Assembly: GCF_028769735.1 (NCBI RefSeq)
Contig: NC_088175.1
Coordinates: 6,820,001-6,884,000, forward strand
Source of the DNA: Zonotrichia leucophrys gambelii
Taxonomy: Eukaryota > Chordata > Aves > Passeriformes > Passerellidae
DNA: 64,000 nt
Reading direction: 5' to 3'
Part shown: in pieces, positions 27,771 to 40,262 of the stretch
How the letters are laid out: every line of letters begins with the position of its first letter
How positions within the stretch are numbered: the first letter of the stretch is position 1
The notes under the pieces: generated by a model
What the model saw: only the letters and a program-made list of their open reading frames with translations
The model's database searches: none
Told to the model about the DNA's origin: nothing
Position numbers and translations under genes: made by a program

Positions 27771-29889
27771 CAAGAGAACATCAGAAATTAAAACTGGCAA
27801 CCAAATAAGCTGTCAAGCAAAGTCCAAAGTCCATGGTTTATTTTAAATGAGCATATGTATCCTCTCCATGCCACCAGGAGACACAAGCCTGCTTCAATCC
27901 TTACCCTTATAGGATCTCTTTTAGCTTAAACCTTGAGTTTTAAAGATGTTCTTCTCAGTCTCTGGTCTATTAGGAATGACACATATACCTAAGGAATGGG
28001 TAAGAAATTGTAAGAAAAATCAGAGCTGGGATAATCACTTGCTGTGGATAGCACAGTAAACCTAAAAAATGAATCCCTAAATTTTCCAAGTCTTTCTGCT
28101 GTTTCACACCTCATAATTTCAGTGCAATTACTTCAATCTAGTTGCAAGTCACACAGTTAGATGACTGAGTTCTGGGTAAAAAATACCTATGTTTTATTTC
28201 ATTCTCTCCCCACAAGAGATATAATCTTGTCTGAGCTGTATTTATAATCTTGGAAAGAGAACTGAGAAATTGTTCATCTCACAGTGATGTGAATGGCCTG
28301 AAAGCACAGTTCCCATGATATAAGATTTTTCTTCCACAGTTTTCCCAATAAAACAGAAGAAGTAACTAAAATCCAGTAAATTGAAATGTGTGATACTGGT
28401 TAGACTGAAACTAATTCACTGATTGTCATGGGAACAGTGGCAGCCACAGTAAGAAGTGTAGCAGAATGCAAGTTCATTTCTTTTCTTCCTTATTTGCCTC
28501 TAATTTTTATCAGAATATCTGTAGGATATGTTTTCCACAGAGAGCAGAGAATGCAGTTAAAGGAAGTTGCTTAGTCACTACCATGGCACAGGGAGGGTCC
28601 ATGCAGTTGTTAAGAGGAGATGATCTACCCCAAGGAACAGTAGTGTGAGAATCTCAACCACTACTGGCTTGGTGAAACACTCAAAATGGTTGAAATAGAA
28701 ATAATGTATGGAAAAACACTCTTTTCTCTTTTGAGAGAGACCTCAGCAACAGAGTAACAGAGTAATCAGATTTATTTTAGTATGTGCAGATCTGACTTTG
28801 GACTTAACAGTGAATATCAGGGAGGAATATTTATCTGATTGAATTCAGGGGAATTAAAAGGGCTGTTTAACTGGACTAAAGAATTCAACAATCTGGAATG
28901 GGAAAAAGGCCTGAAAGTTCTTGAAATCAAGGATACAGGAATATGCACTGAAGATTAGAAGGAAAATTTGTATAGAACATTTCTGAGATTCACTGAAGGA
29001 GTGACTTCCATGCAGGTAATATTTTGAATAAACAGAGGATCTGAGAGGCTTGGAAGGAGGAGAAACTTGTATGTCGTAAATCTTAGAAATAATTGCCAAA
29101 ACCCAAGGTATGTTAGACTACACAAGGGAAACAAAACATGTAGCAAAAAAACTTGTCTGTGTAAACAGTAACGCAAGAATAAAGTTGTTTAAAGGAGAAT
29201 GAAGAAATTGATGTTCAGGATAGCCCAAAGAGAAGTGAAACACAGTCATAGAGAAGATACAAAACAGAACATTACCACATGGAAACAGGATGTGATCATG
29301 CCAAGAGAAAAGGCAGCTGAACCACTGTCCTTCTAGGGAGCTGAGTTTTATGATCAGAGAAAGGAAATATAACAAGGCCTTCCTACAATTAGTCCTATGT
29401 CAGTTCCATCAGTTGTGCTGCTCTGGTGGGAATTGGGAAGCACAGAGGAGAATGGGAGCCACTGCCTCATAGGAAGAGGATGAAATTTTGCAGTGCACAT
29501 CTTTGGCCAGGCTCAGCTCACCTATCCAAGTCACCAAATTTAGGAACATGAAATTCCCTTGTTGCTTCTGTAGTCAATAGGAATAGATTAGCACTTTCAG
29601 CGTCTGATAGAACACAAATTAATTTTTGGGGGAAACTGTCTCTGTCACTCCACTGGCTGCAGCCACTTAACTGAGCAGCAAAGGCACTTTTCTTCCCCAC
29701 TTTGATCAGACAAGTTCCCACCCACAGGCAGGACAAATCTGTGCTCTCAACTAATGAAAAAAATATGTTATAAATTTGGGATTGCCCACTGGAGGTGCCA
29801 GAAAGCAATAAAATTCTGGCTTGATTAGTCAATCATAGTTGGAAAAATCATTTGGTTTCAGATGTCCCTTGTGAGGCATTTTTAGAGAA

Positions 29890-30245
29890 CAAGACCATGA
29901 TGAGGCCATCTGGAATACAATATGCAGTCTCAGGCATCCAGATGCAAGGAAGATTAATTCACTGTGTAACAGAACTACAATAATCAAGGAAATGAAGAAT
30001 TTATCTTCTGAGATGAGATTAAAAGATGCTGGCTTGTGTGGCCTAAGAGAATAAAGGTCGTGGGCATTCTGGCTGCTTTCTATAAACTCATCAGTCCAAG
30101 TTTCTGTAAACTTAGCAGAGGCTAAAAGCTATTTAAACTAAAAGGCACTTCTGCTGCAATAACAAATGGATACTCATTAGCCTTTAATAAATTTAGCCTG
30201 AATATTAGACAAAGGTTGCAAATCCCCAGAGGACTAGAACAACTT
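29890..30245 (+). mobile_element. CR1 LINE fragment, degenerate
   Basis: On the + strand the segment carries decayed but recognisable CR1 text in the right order. First comes a motif like GATGAGGCCATCTGGAATAC (the RT C-terminal region encoding the EYC-type motif), then TGTGGCCTAAGAGAATAAAGG, then CTTTAATAAATTTAGCCTG. It is 5' truncated, with the coding frame broken by many stops. The 3' boundary is uncertain. This older copy has the opposite orientation to the CR1 copies at 40-48.6 kb. Confidence 0.65.
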
Positions 30246-30818
30246 TTATTAGGATCAGTTCCACTGTTAATCACAATGATGCTGAAGTGTGATCAGTTTA
30301 GGGTCAGCAATTCCAGCCCAGCTGGAACAGGCAGGAGGGAGAGTCATTCACTCCTGGGGACCTCTCTAGCCCAATGCACCTTTGGCCTCCACCAGTTCTC
30401 TTTGGGAGCTGAGCAGTTTCCAAGCACTGCTCTGTATTCAATGTCTTTATATGGGCAGTGACAGACTTCCAAAGACCTTCATGCCTCATGGAGACAAAGG
30501 CCAAATTTTTGGAAGTGTTCTGCAGTCGTAGGACTTCTGTCCTTGGATTCACACACTTGAGTGTGTTGACTCAGCAGTGGATGGCAGCTTTTCTTTTACA
30601 TCATGTACTCTTTCAGGAAGCATGCTCTGTGCCAGAAGTGAAAATAAAGGTGTGCTGAGGGCTTACAACAAATAATCTAAGCTAGAGGAATCCACAGAAT
30701 TTGTCACAGAAGTCAGGGAGTCAGCTGAAAGCCAGCTGGCTGCAGGCTGAGTCTGGGTAAGGCAAAAGTGACAGAGGCCAATTGTTTGAAAGAGGAGGTG
30801 GTGAGGGGACAGAGCAAA

Positions 30819-30824
30819 GCAAAG
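30819..30824. repeat. Target site duplication, left (GCAAAG)
   Basis: The six bases GCAAAG directly precede the TGTCAC start of the solo LTR. They are repeated exactly at 31206-31211 after the CACA end. A 6-bp duplication is typical of ERV2/ERVK-type and alpharetroviral integration. Confidence 0.85.
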
Positions 30825-31205
30825 TGTCACAGACGTGTTTCATGAAAAATCCTTTCCTTAGCATTTTTTTTCTCCTGAGAAGCTGGAGGTCTCAGGAACA
30901 AAATGTAAACAATGGTTATCTGCTGCTGTGGAATGCAACAGGTGGATCTGTGATTGGCCCATGTTGGTCGGTTCTAATTAATGGCCAATCAAGCTCAGCT
31001 GGCTCAGACTCTGAGTCAGGAGCTTTTGTTGTCATTCCATTCTTTTTCCTTTCCTTGCTAGCCTTCTGATGAAATCCTTTCTTCTATTCTTTTGGTATAG
31101 TTTTAATATAATATATATCATAAAATAATAAACCAGCCTTCTGAAACATGGAGTCAACATCCTTGTCTCTTCCCTGGTCCTGGGAGCCCTGCAAACACCA
31201 CCACA
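30825..31205 (+). mobile_element. Solo LTR of an endogenous retrovirus (381 bp)
   Basis: The element starts TGTCACAGACG and ends ACACCACCACA, giving the TG...CA ends of an LTR. Perfect 6-bp duplications (GCAAAG) flank it. It contains a CCAAT-like motif (GATTGGCC), an AT-rich stretch and a polyadenylation signal AATAAA at 31127-31132, about 75 bp before the end. No internal retroviral sequence is attached, so it is a solo LTR left by recombination between two LTRs. A related copy in the opposite orientation lies at 50774-51185. The short length and 6-bp duplication suggest an ERV2/ERVK-like group; I cannot name the family. Confidence 0.88.
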
Positions 31206-31211
31206 GCAAAG
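31206..31211. repeat. Target site duplication, right (GCAAAG)
   Basis: This is the right-hand copy of the 6-bp duplication that flanks the solo LTR, identical to 30819-30824. Confidence 0.85.
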
Positions 31212-32814
31212 CAAATAGGAAGGCTAAGAGGAGATACCAAGAGTTATCAACATACTCAGTTTTGACAAGAGAATTATTATATCCAGACAAAGACAGAAAT
31301 GCTTAAAATAGAGCACAAAAAGTAATTTTTCCTCTTCTGAGCATGACCATGTAAACACACATAGATAAGCGTCAGCATCTCTGAGACAGCACAGATCTAT
31401 GCAAGGCAGCACTCCCCACCTATCACTCTTGAGCTCTGTTCATACAAAATGTATAAATATCAGCTGACATATCAGAAACATGACAGATTTTCCAGCAGCT
31501 GATGAGGTCAAAGAATTCTCTGTCTTTGGCAAGAGTCGTGTTTCGAGGAAGAATTCAAAAGAATGATGCAGATGTCGAAGCACAAATCCTAAAGGGCTCC
31601 CCTAACAAACAAACCAGGCTTCTTTCTACTAGAACATAGGATTTGGCTCAGGTATGCTTGGGCTGATCCCCATGGAACCTGAGATCTACTCATTTTTCTT
31701 CTCTGCATGGCATTTCGCTCTTTACTGGGGTCTTGGTTCATGAATAAATCTCTCAAGCACTACTGCAATGCTAGGGAAAGCAGTAACATCCCATCAGTAA
31801 ATTTCTATTCATTTTAGTGAAGAATCATCCTTGTAGTGCCTGTATGTGCCATAGCACCATATGGCAGCTGCTCTTTTTCCTCCAATACTACTGTCATAAT
31901 TGACATTGTTTTCAATTTTTTCTTAAAGGGCAAAACACATTTTTCTTGTCCTGATCTCAACAGGCATTTAAAAAGATAGGAGCATTAATTAGCTCCTCTG
32001 CACTCTCATGCCATTCATTTTCCAAATATATTCAGTTAACTCTTGGTTTCCCATAGTTAGAAATACCAGGGCAAGTATATGGCTTTCAGGTTCCTGCTCA
32101 GGTTAATACACAGAATAACTTAGAGTAACTTTGAAAATGGGGCCTGGTAGTAAATATCATCCAGAAGTTCTGTTGCATGTAGTTGGGGAGCTGAAAAATG
32201 AACACATTTTCTGTTCTGACTCTTATCCAACACTTCTTCCCAGTAGTCAGGAGGTGGCATCATCTGCAACCACTGTAGAAATAGCCAGTCACATTTCTTT
32301 CCACTTTAAGGAGTGCCATTAAAAGTGACTTTAAAAATGAAATTTGGGAGAAGAGGGAAATTAACATCAGTGTTATGAAAAGGTCCAGGCTGGAGGGATT
32401 TTACTCACACACACTCTTGATTCTTTAATTTGGAAATTCCTGTTCATCCTCAAAACAAGTGGTACAATAATAAAATCGTTCTCTCATCAACTCTGCTCTG
32501 GCACCATAATTTATCCCAATGAGATTGTTGATTTGTAATCCTCTCTTGAAAGAAATGTGGTGCATCTCATTCATGCTATAAGCACAGGGTAATAACTTTC
32601 AGTTTTAAACCTGGAAAGCAAATTCTATTTTAAAATTGATTTGTCCATTGCATTTTGAAATATAGATCAGAGTTTTTATAGTGTCAGTTTGACAAAAACC
32701 TCACAGTAACAGATCAGTAATGTAAAATGAGCCTTAGAGATAATCCCTGAATATTTTAATATGTTCAGGCCACTTTATTTAAGCAACGCTGCAACAACAA
32801 CAAAAAGAAATGCA

Positions 32815-32865
32815 CATCTGGACTAGATGATCTTTGAGATTCCTTCCAGGCATTTCTGTGACCTT
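32815..32865 (+). mobile_element. Short CR1 3' end remnant
   Basis: The phrase CTGGACTAGATGATCTTTGA followed by GATTCCTTCCAG is the characteristic final segment of CR1 in + orientation. Only about 50 bp remain and the terminal repeats are not clear, so this is an old, heavily truncated copy. Confidence 0.65.
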
Positions 32866-33695
32866 CCAGAGGTGTAGAAGTTGTTCAAGTGACATGAGAG
32901 GTGTAGTTTCTGTTCAGTGGTTTACTGATTGAATCTTGAAGATAAGCCATAATTTAAGCTTTTTGCTGCACCTGTATGACATAATCATTAAAACCCTGCC
33001 CTGAGACAAGGCACAGGGCTCTGTCTTGGCATGTATTTCAAACTTGCAAGTTTCCACCTCTTCCTTCCTTTTCACAGAGCACTTGAGCATCTTAAACTGC
33101 TGTTCTGATGCTGCTCCACATCTCCCAGAAAATCCCTCAGCAGAGTTTAGGTGTTCTTGAAATGTCCTTTCATAGACTAGAAATGTAAATATGGTTCCAG
33201 CCTTCATCAGAAAGGAGTCAGCATCAGTTCTGGTGTACACTGAGAACGCTGCTGGAGGCAGCTGCAAAGATGGATGAAGATGAATGCAAACTGCACAAGT
33301 CTCTCTGTAGGACTGTTTTTGATGATTGTGATCAGATTTAGGATTTGTAAAGACACACCAGTGGAAAAGGGAGGTATAGATTGCACTTCCATAGCAGCAG
33401 ACTGATATCATAGGACTCTTTAAATAATGCATTTAGAAGCTCAGTCACCTGTAGTAGGAACATTTCAGGCTGCTGCATAATTCGGGGGCTTTTGTTCCTA
33501 TAAAGAATACATTAAGGTTTTCAGTTCTAAGCTTCTAGCAAGTCCATGGTCACCTGACAGTGACAAACATTGACAATGGCATATTGTACAGCTTAAAGAT
33601 CTCACTGTTTCACTTGCATTTTTCATTTCCATTCCTCCTATAGTCCTCAGACACCCATCCACCCTCATGACAAAGCCCTGATTAACCTAACACCC

Positions 33696-33718
33696 AAGTT
33701 ATATTTTCCTACAGTGGT
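33696..33718. repeat. 23-nt dispersed direct repeat, copy 1
   Basis: This is identical over 23 bases to 34564-34586 (it begins AAGTTATATTTTCC and ends ACAGTGGT). With one mismatch the match extends to 28 bases (CTAAG against TTAAG). The flanks show no similarity. The length is well beyond what chance would give in this window, so the two copies share an origin that I cannot identify. Confidence 0.8.
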
Positions 33719-34563
33719 CTAAGCCCTGTTCAAGGGCAGCTTTTCTTCTCTCTGAGGCTGGCACGGGGTAAACCCTGACAAGAACTTCCAAGGGAAGACT
33801 GGACAGGCTGATATGTCCATTCAAAGCAGGGCACCACAGCTCAAAGGTCTCATAAAATGCCAAGCCCAAGGACTAGACAAGCTGCTCTGGTGATGACCTT
33901 CAGCCACTGAGATGCCTCCAGGGTGGTTCTTACAGAGCCAGGACAGCAGAGGACTCGTGTCAGCCTCAGCCTTCCCCAGCTAGGCAACAATCTCCTCATG
34001 AAGCGTCAGCCAGCTTTCTGCAGGTTCTTCTGGCTGTCACTTACCAATAGAAAACAAAATTTGTTTTCTTCAAGCACAGGAATTGCTGACTGAAATATTT
34101 ATTACATGAGCTAGATGGATCAGATGAGTGATCACAGTGGTCTTCTTGCTGGTATAGAAAAACTATTAAAAAAACAAGTTGTTGTGACTGAGTTGGCTAA
34201 ATTATTTATGAGTGCCTGGATCTTCACACAGGCAGATCTGGAGAACCTAAAATCTGCCATGGCATCTCCTGCCAGCTCTTAAGCTGCATCTTTGTTAGCT
34301 ATCAAACAGCAATTAAGACATTGCTTAGAATCAACCTTCTGTATCTAATCTGCTGGAAAATATGGACTTTGAAATCCTGCCAGAGTGGTAGGAAGTGTTT
34401 CTGTACCTTCCAGTAGTGCCTAGTTTTAGCACCAAAACCAGTTAGCACAGGCTTTGATGAGGTTTAAATAGTATAACTCTTCTATTGCCTTCAATGAAAG
34501 CAGTTTTTTCCTCCTACCTATGTCGACTAAAATATACTTGAAAAAATTTACAATATCTATATT

Positions 34564-34586
34564 AAGTTATATTTTCCTACAGTGGT
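34564..34586. repeat. 23-nt dispersed direct repeat, copy 2
   Basis: This is the second copy of the exact 23-base repeat, 868 bp after the first in the same orientation. See copy 1. Confidence 0.8.
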
Positions 34587-35357
34587 TTAAGACAAATTGA
34601 GAGAGAACCAAACTGTTATTTTGCTGATGACTTTACACATTCACTGGAGCTAGATTCTGAAGCACACCAGGAGGTCTCCTTACTACAGCAGGTTACAGAA
34701 GAAGATTTTAAAAAGTTTTTATTCAGAATGAACAGGATCTCCTAATCTTTTTGTACAGCTCTTATGACTTCTGATGAAACTTGAGTTTATTGCAGAGGCA
34801 TCCAACATCACTTTTTACCTGTCAGGTTACCTGAAGTTTGGCCTCTTACTCACCCAAAATATACTCATGGGTGGGGAAAGTATTTATTCTCTTATTTTGG
34901 AGTGGCAGAATAGAAAGGATATTTGTTAAGATTCAAAGATGGAGCTAAAAATTGGGATAAAAGAACCATTTTAACAATCAGAGATTTTGTCTAAAGCCTT
35001 GACATAAATATCTTATCATTAATGAGAATCAACACAGCTCTTCATTGTCCATACACATTAGCACATTTCTCTCAATAAATAAACCTCAGAAGCTGAAAAG
35101 CAAATTATATCTGCACTCTTCAAGCATAAGATGTTTTGACAGGAAGCATTAAAAAAAGGACCAGTAAATTAGATGTCAATTCTGAAGACAACTAGTACGT
35201 GCAGTGTACTACATTGTGTAGAGGATAAATTCAAACAGAACAATGTGTAAATACAAGGAAAACAAAAGCCAATAAACCAAGTCGTAAACAAAAGTCATAA
35301 ACAAATGGCTGAGGACAAAAATCAGACTAACTAGATTAAAAGTTTCACTGAAGTTAA

Positions 35358-35380
35358 AATTATGTTCCTAGAACATAATT
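35358..35380. repeat. 10-bp inverted repeat, 3-nt loop
   Basis: AATTATGTTC, loop CTA, then GAACATAATT form a perfect 10-bp hairpin in the BEGAIN intron. It is isolated, with no associated gene or element visible. Confidence 0.75.
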
Positions 35381-38300
35381 AAGAAACATGTTAAGGAGCC
35401 AGAAGACAATCAAGAGGACCAGAAGGATAAGGGCTTTTGTAGAGAGGTGCATTTGGGTCTGGCTTCTAATCTTCAATTTTGTAGGATCTATTCACTATCA
35501 AATATTTCTCATTTCATCCTCAACTATGATTAAAAAGAGTCTCTCTAAAGTTCTTTCCTAAGATCAAAGCCCTAAGGGTTAAAGAGTGTGTTCACAACTC
35601 TGAGTCTTTTTCTTTCCTCTTCTGGTAGGTTCAGGGGCCTGACATCCTGCCCAATACTTGTGTTTTCCATAAACCAGTAAACCTGCATTCTTCACAGTGC
35701 AAGAGGGCTTGGTTAAGGCATTAAATCTCATTTTCTTAATGTCAGAGAACAGTTTACCTACCAGGCTCCCAGGGCTTTTTTGTATTCTTTTGGCAGGAAG
35801 GAAATAGTTGTCAAATTATTTCAGTGTCCATGACTGAAGGACCATCCCCTGAAGAAGCAGAAAATAAACCCAAATTACCAAAAGAGAGGAAAAAAAAAAA
35901 TTAATACTGTGTGTTTAACAGGAAGTTTTGGGGCTTTCATTTTGTTTTGGGGTTTGGGTTTTGCTTTACTCTGTTTCTGGAGAGCTGTCTCTGACACTAA
36001 ATGAATTGCTTATAAGTAGTAATTAACTTTCAAATCAATGGCACCTGACAGACACCACAGTTAAGAAAAAAAATCAAGGGGGCCAAAATTAGAGAAGTTC
36101 ATTATGGACAGTCTTAATCTCTGACGTTTTCCAGAAGAAATTTCCAAAATCCCTCTATGCAGCACCCAGAGATTTGCTGAATGCTTCTGCTGTTGGGTAC
36201 CTCGAACCTCAAGGACAATTGTGCTGGGCAGAGATCCCCCATATTGTCCCTCTGGCTCTGTGCAGTCCCAAGGTGCAGCAGCTCCCTCCTGAGTGTGCAG
36301 TAGCTTTAATGTGCTTCTTGCACCAGGTTTGCAAGGAAATGCCTCATTCTGACCTCACTGGGCTGTTCTGTGGTACTTCAAGTCCTTGCCTTGCCACATG
36401 AGCTAGAAGATGAGCGCCTTTCCCTCCTCACTTGGCTGCTCTTGGTGGGAGGCAGAGCCCCTCTGCCACTCTTTGCTTTAAGGCTCAACATTTTTTTTAC
36501 TACAGGTTGCAACCCAGCTTCCAATTTCAATGGAAACTACAGACAATGCTAAGCAATGTGTCTTAGCAAACACTTGCAAAATGCTTCTTATAAAAAAACA
36601 GGAGCCTACATAAATTTCCACCTAAGATTCATAAAAGAACCAGCTGGACAGATTCCCAGCTTCCTACTCCAAACTAAATTAGAAATACATTCTAATGTGT
36701 TAAGCTGATGTTAATTTTAAATAAGATTCTGAATGTGGAGATAATTCTGAACCAACTGTAGCAGCATCCAAGAGGTCAAGCATAGAATGGGGCAAATAGA
36801 GGTTGCAGAAAACACAAACTCACTGTTTATGTTGCTCAGCTACTGGTAAATTAAATCAGAAGAGAAAAAGTAATGGAAGTCAACATATTTTTAGGAAAAA
36901 TCATTAAATTAACCACAATTTCTTTTGTAAAGGCAATTAAGCAGATATATTTGGATAGCAAGAATTGACAAGTACCACTTCATATGATTGTGATTACTAA
37001 ATAAACATGATACAATCTCAAAAGCAGTTAGCACAAGGGTTGCAGTAAAAGTCACCTCAAAAAGTAGCAGACACTGTGGTATTTCCATTTAAAAGAGTCT
37101 GTTCAGAGGGCAGGATCAGGACAGCTCAGTGATTGGTACAGGTCTCAGCACAAACCTATGTTTTCAACAGTGTCCTAAAAGTAAACACAAAATGAGATTA
37201 AAAAGATTAGCAATGTTGTTGAATGTTGATAAGCAAATCAATTCAAATGAACAGTGCCTTCCATAAGATGTTCACATTCAGTTAAAAGATGTTTTTCACC
37301 AGACCTTTAAAAGTATAAATCCTATGAGGGTTCTTTGCACACCATAATGCAAAAAATGGAAAGAAATAAGTAAAGGGAGTGGGTTGTGCTCTGGAAAGGA
37401 GGGACTCAGGAAGGGTCTCTGACTCTGAAACTCAGGCTGGTTGAACGACTCCACGTGAGCACCCAGTAGCAAGCCAAGACAGAAATAACAACAGTAGTAT
37501 TTGTATAACCATGACAGAAGTGAATGGAGCAGAATGATAATTTTGCCACAGTTTCAGACAAAAGAAAGTCCAGTTTGAAGACAGTGGTTGAAGTTTTGGT
37601 ATTTACAAATTTTTAGAGAGTTTGTAAAGTCATTCAAGTTGTCTGAAAATTGGAAAGACTGAGAAGTAAAGAAGCTGCCTCAGCAAGAGACTCAGGGAGA
37701 TCACATGTTTAGATCACATTTTCTTTCTCCATGCAGTGGAGAAAGAAAACTGTCTAATACAAATGTCATCACAGAGAGAAAATGCTAAATATCAGACAGC
37801 TCTTTAATCAGGCAAAACAAGAAGTACACTCAGGATCCAGACCTGTTCAAAGGGAGAAGGCTGGTAGCACATGAAGAGATATAGAGCTCCAGGTATCCAG
37901 GGAAATAGCATATTCTTCATTTCTTGAGGTTTTCCCATCAAACAGGTCATTACAATCAACTTACTGAAAGCCTGTCTCAGCTAGACCCACATTAGTTGTA
38001 AAATCTCTTCATGCTGCTCTTCCCTGGGACAGTTACAGAGCCAGAAAAGCAAACTTCCCATGAATTACCAGATTTATGTCTTGGGAGATATGGATTCAGT
38101 CCTTGCCTCTGCCAAACATGATTTATGTGTCATTGAGCTAGTTACTCAAAGTAAACTTCATTTTACCTACTTTTAGATATCTACTTGCTAGATGTCCATT
38201 TTACACATGTATGTCTGAAGCATTATTATCCTCAGCATCTTTATCAGCCAGTGGAGAGAAGCAGGCTCCATTGGAGAGCTGCTTCTCCAAAAAAAAAAAA

Positions 38301-40262
38301 AAAAAATCACCATGCAATGAGGAATTTCATGCTTTGAAGAAGTCTCTATGCTGATTGAATGAAGGCAGGAAGGTGGCTGGCTTGGACCTGGGCAGTCACA
38401 CCCCTGACATATAAATAAGGGAAGGTTTGCTTTAGCCTCTTCTCAAGAGGATATTAATATTTCTAAGCTGCTGTGAAAAGAATACCTGAGAGACTTAATA
38501 TTATTAGGAAAAATATGAATAGCTATAATAAATGGAATTAAGAAATCACAGTGTTCAAATTTTTGCCAGGCTCCAGGGCAAAAGAAAACTGAATCTTGGG
38601 ATGTCATTGGAAAATACTTAAACTGTGAGCCAGGTCTCTGAATGCCAAGGAGAAATACTGAGGATATTGAATCCATGTACACTTTTCTTAATGGAAAAAA
38701 TAGTTTAAAATATCTCTTTCCCAAACAAAGGGCTTTTCAGTTTTGAAGGGTCAGTCTGGTGTTAAGGATGGCCAAAGTTGTGCCAGCATAGCTGATGGTG
38801 CCATGAACTGTTATGTGGCAACAAAAGCCTTTTAAACCAGATTTACTACTGAAAAAAAAAGATTGAGGAGTTACAGTACAACTCAGGGTATTAAGGAGGA
38901 CAATGAAATTTCAGCAAAGCTCTGAAATGGCACAGGAGAGGAGTGCTGATTCAAGACAGCTGATCTTATGACATGGGACAAAGGCTGTGACATTTCTCTT
39001 GATCAAAAGGCAGTCTCTCCCATCTACACAAACTCTGAGGGCAACAGCTAAAATGACCATCCTGAATAGCAGCACAAGAAACACAGTAGAGTGAGTCTCC
39101 TATCTGCTTGTTCACAAAAATATATCCATCTTTAATTTTCCTTGGATTTGATCCCAGCAGTCAGATGGGAAGGAAGTGCTGCACTTCCCTTATAGTAAAA
39201 CTCAATCAGCCACAGCAAACAATCCCTTCTGCAGCCTTTGCTTCTGCCAGGAGAGTTCACACTGTGAGCAGAAGCAGGGTCCTCACTGTGGGCATCAAAT
39301 GTGACCACAGCCTGCAGCAGGCACCACTGCAGCTCTGGCACAGCCCCCCTGTCCCCCCTGCAGGGCTCCTCAGCAATTCCAAAGAGCCAAAATTAAATTC
39401 ATATTAAAAATAACTATAACACCAACCCCCCAAACTACATTAAGAGACAAAGAGACAAAGTCATGAGTACTGGCAGGGCTGGAAGCAAAATTCTGTCATT
39501 GTTCAAGGAATTTGCATAGTAGCTGTTTCGTTTTCTAGACTTTTTTTTTTTATAGTTATTTAATGTAGTCATTATACTTGGTTGTGGCAGTTTGCATTGG
39601 GATGCTGCCAAAAAGACACTATTTAACAGGGTCTGAGGGGATGGATATTTGAACAGATTATTTTATTTTAATGGATCTCCCCTGCTTTGCCTTGAAAACA
39701 GCTTATAGGGATTTTCTCAAAGTGTTCTCAAGGATCTGGGGTTGATTGGAGTGGGGGGGGAACACCAAATCTTAAATACTTTCACCGAACATGAGATTTT
39801 ACAAAGTAAATAGCAGAGATATATTTTAATAAAAAAAAAAGGAGATGCTAATTCAGACAGAAAAGACAAGTGTATAATGTTTATTCCCTGTACTACACTT
39901 ACAATTTTTCAGACAGCTCACCAAATCTTCCCAATCAATATCCCAGGGGATGCTTCAATGTATATTAAACATATATACATACATACAAGAGATCGGGGGA
40001 ACAGAATATAAAGACATGCACACATTGGATGTGGGCATATTTAGAAAGTTCAAAATCCACAGGAGGAAGAGCCCAAGATGTGGGGTGGTGAGGAGGGAGA
40101 AGCCCAAGGCAGTGCTGCAGCAACAAGAGCAGTTTGCCCTGTGAGCAGCTCTGGGGAGGGCAGAGCTGCTGGGCTGGCTCTGGGCTCTGCAGGGTCCAAC
40201 AGGGCTGGGGCACAAACCAGCTCAGCACAGCCCCTCACTGCAGGAACAGACCCTGGGCTCTC

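Noticed and set aside
30782..31290. ORFs across the first LTR
   Set aside because: They overlap LTR sequence that is non-coding by nature; no gag, pol or env sequence is present.
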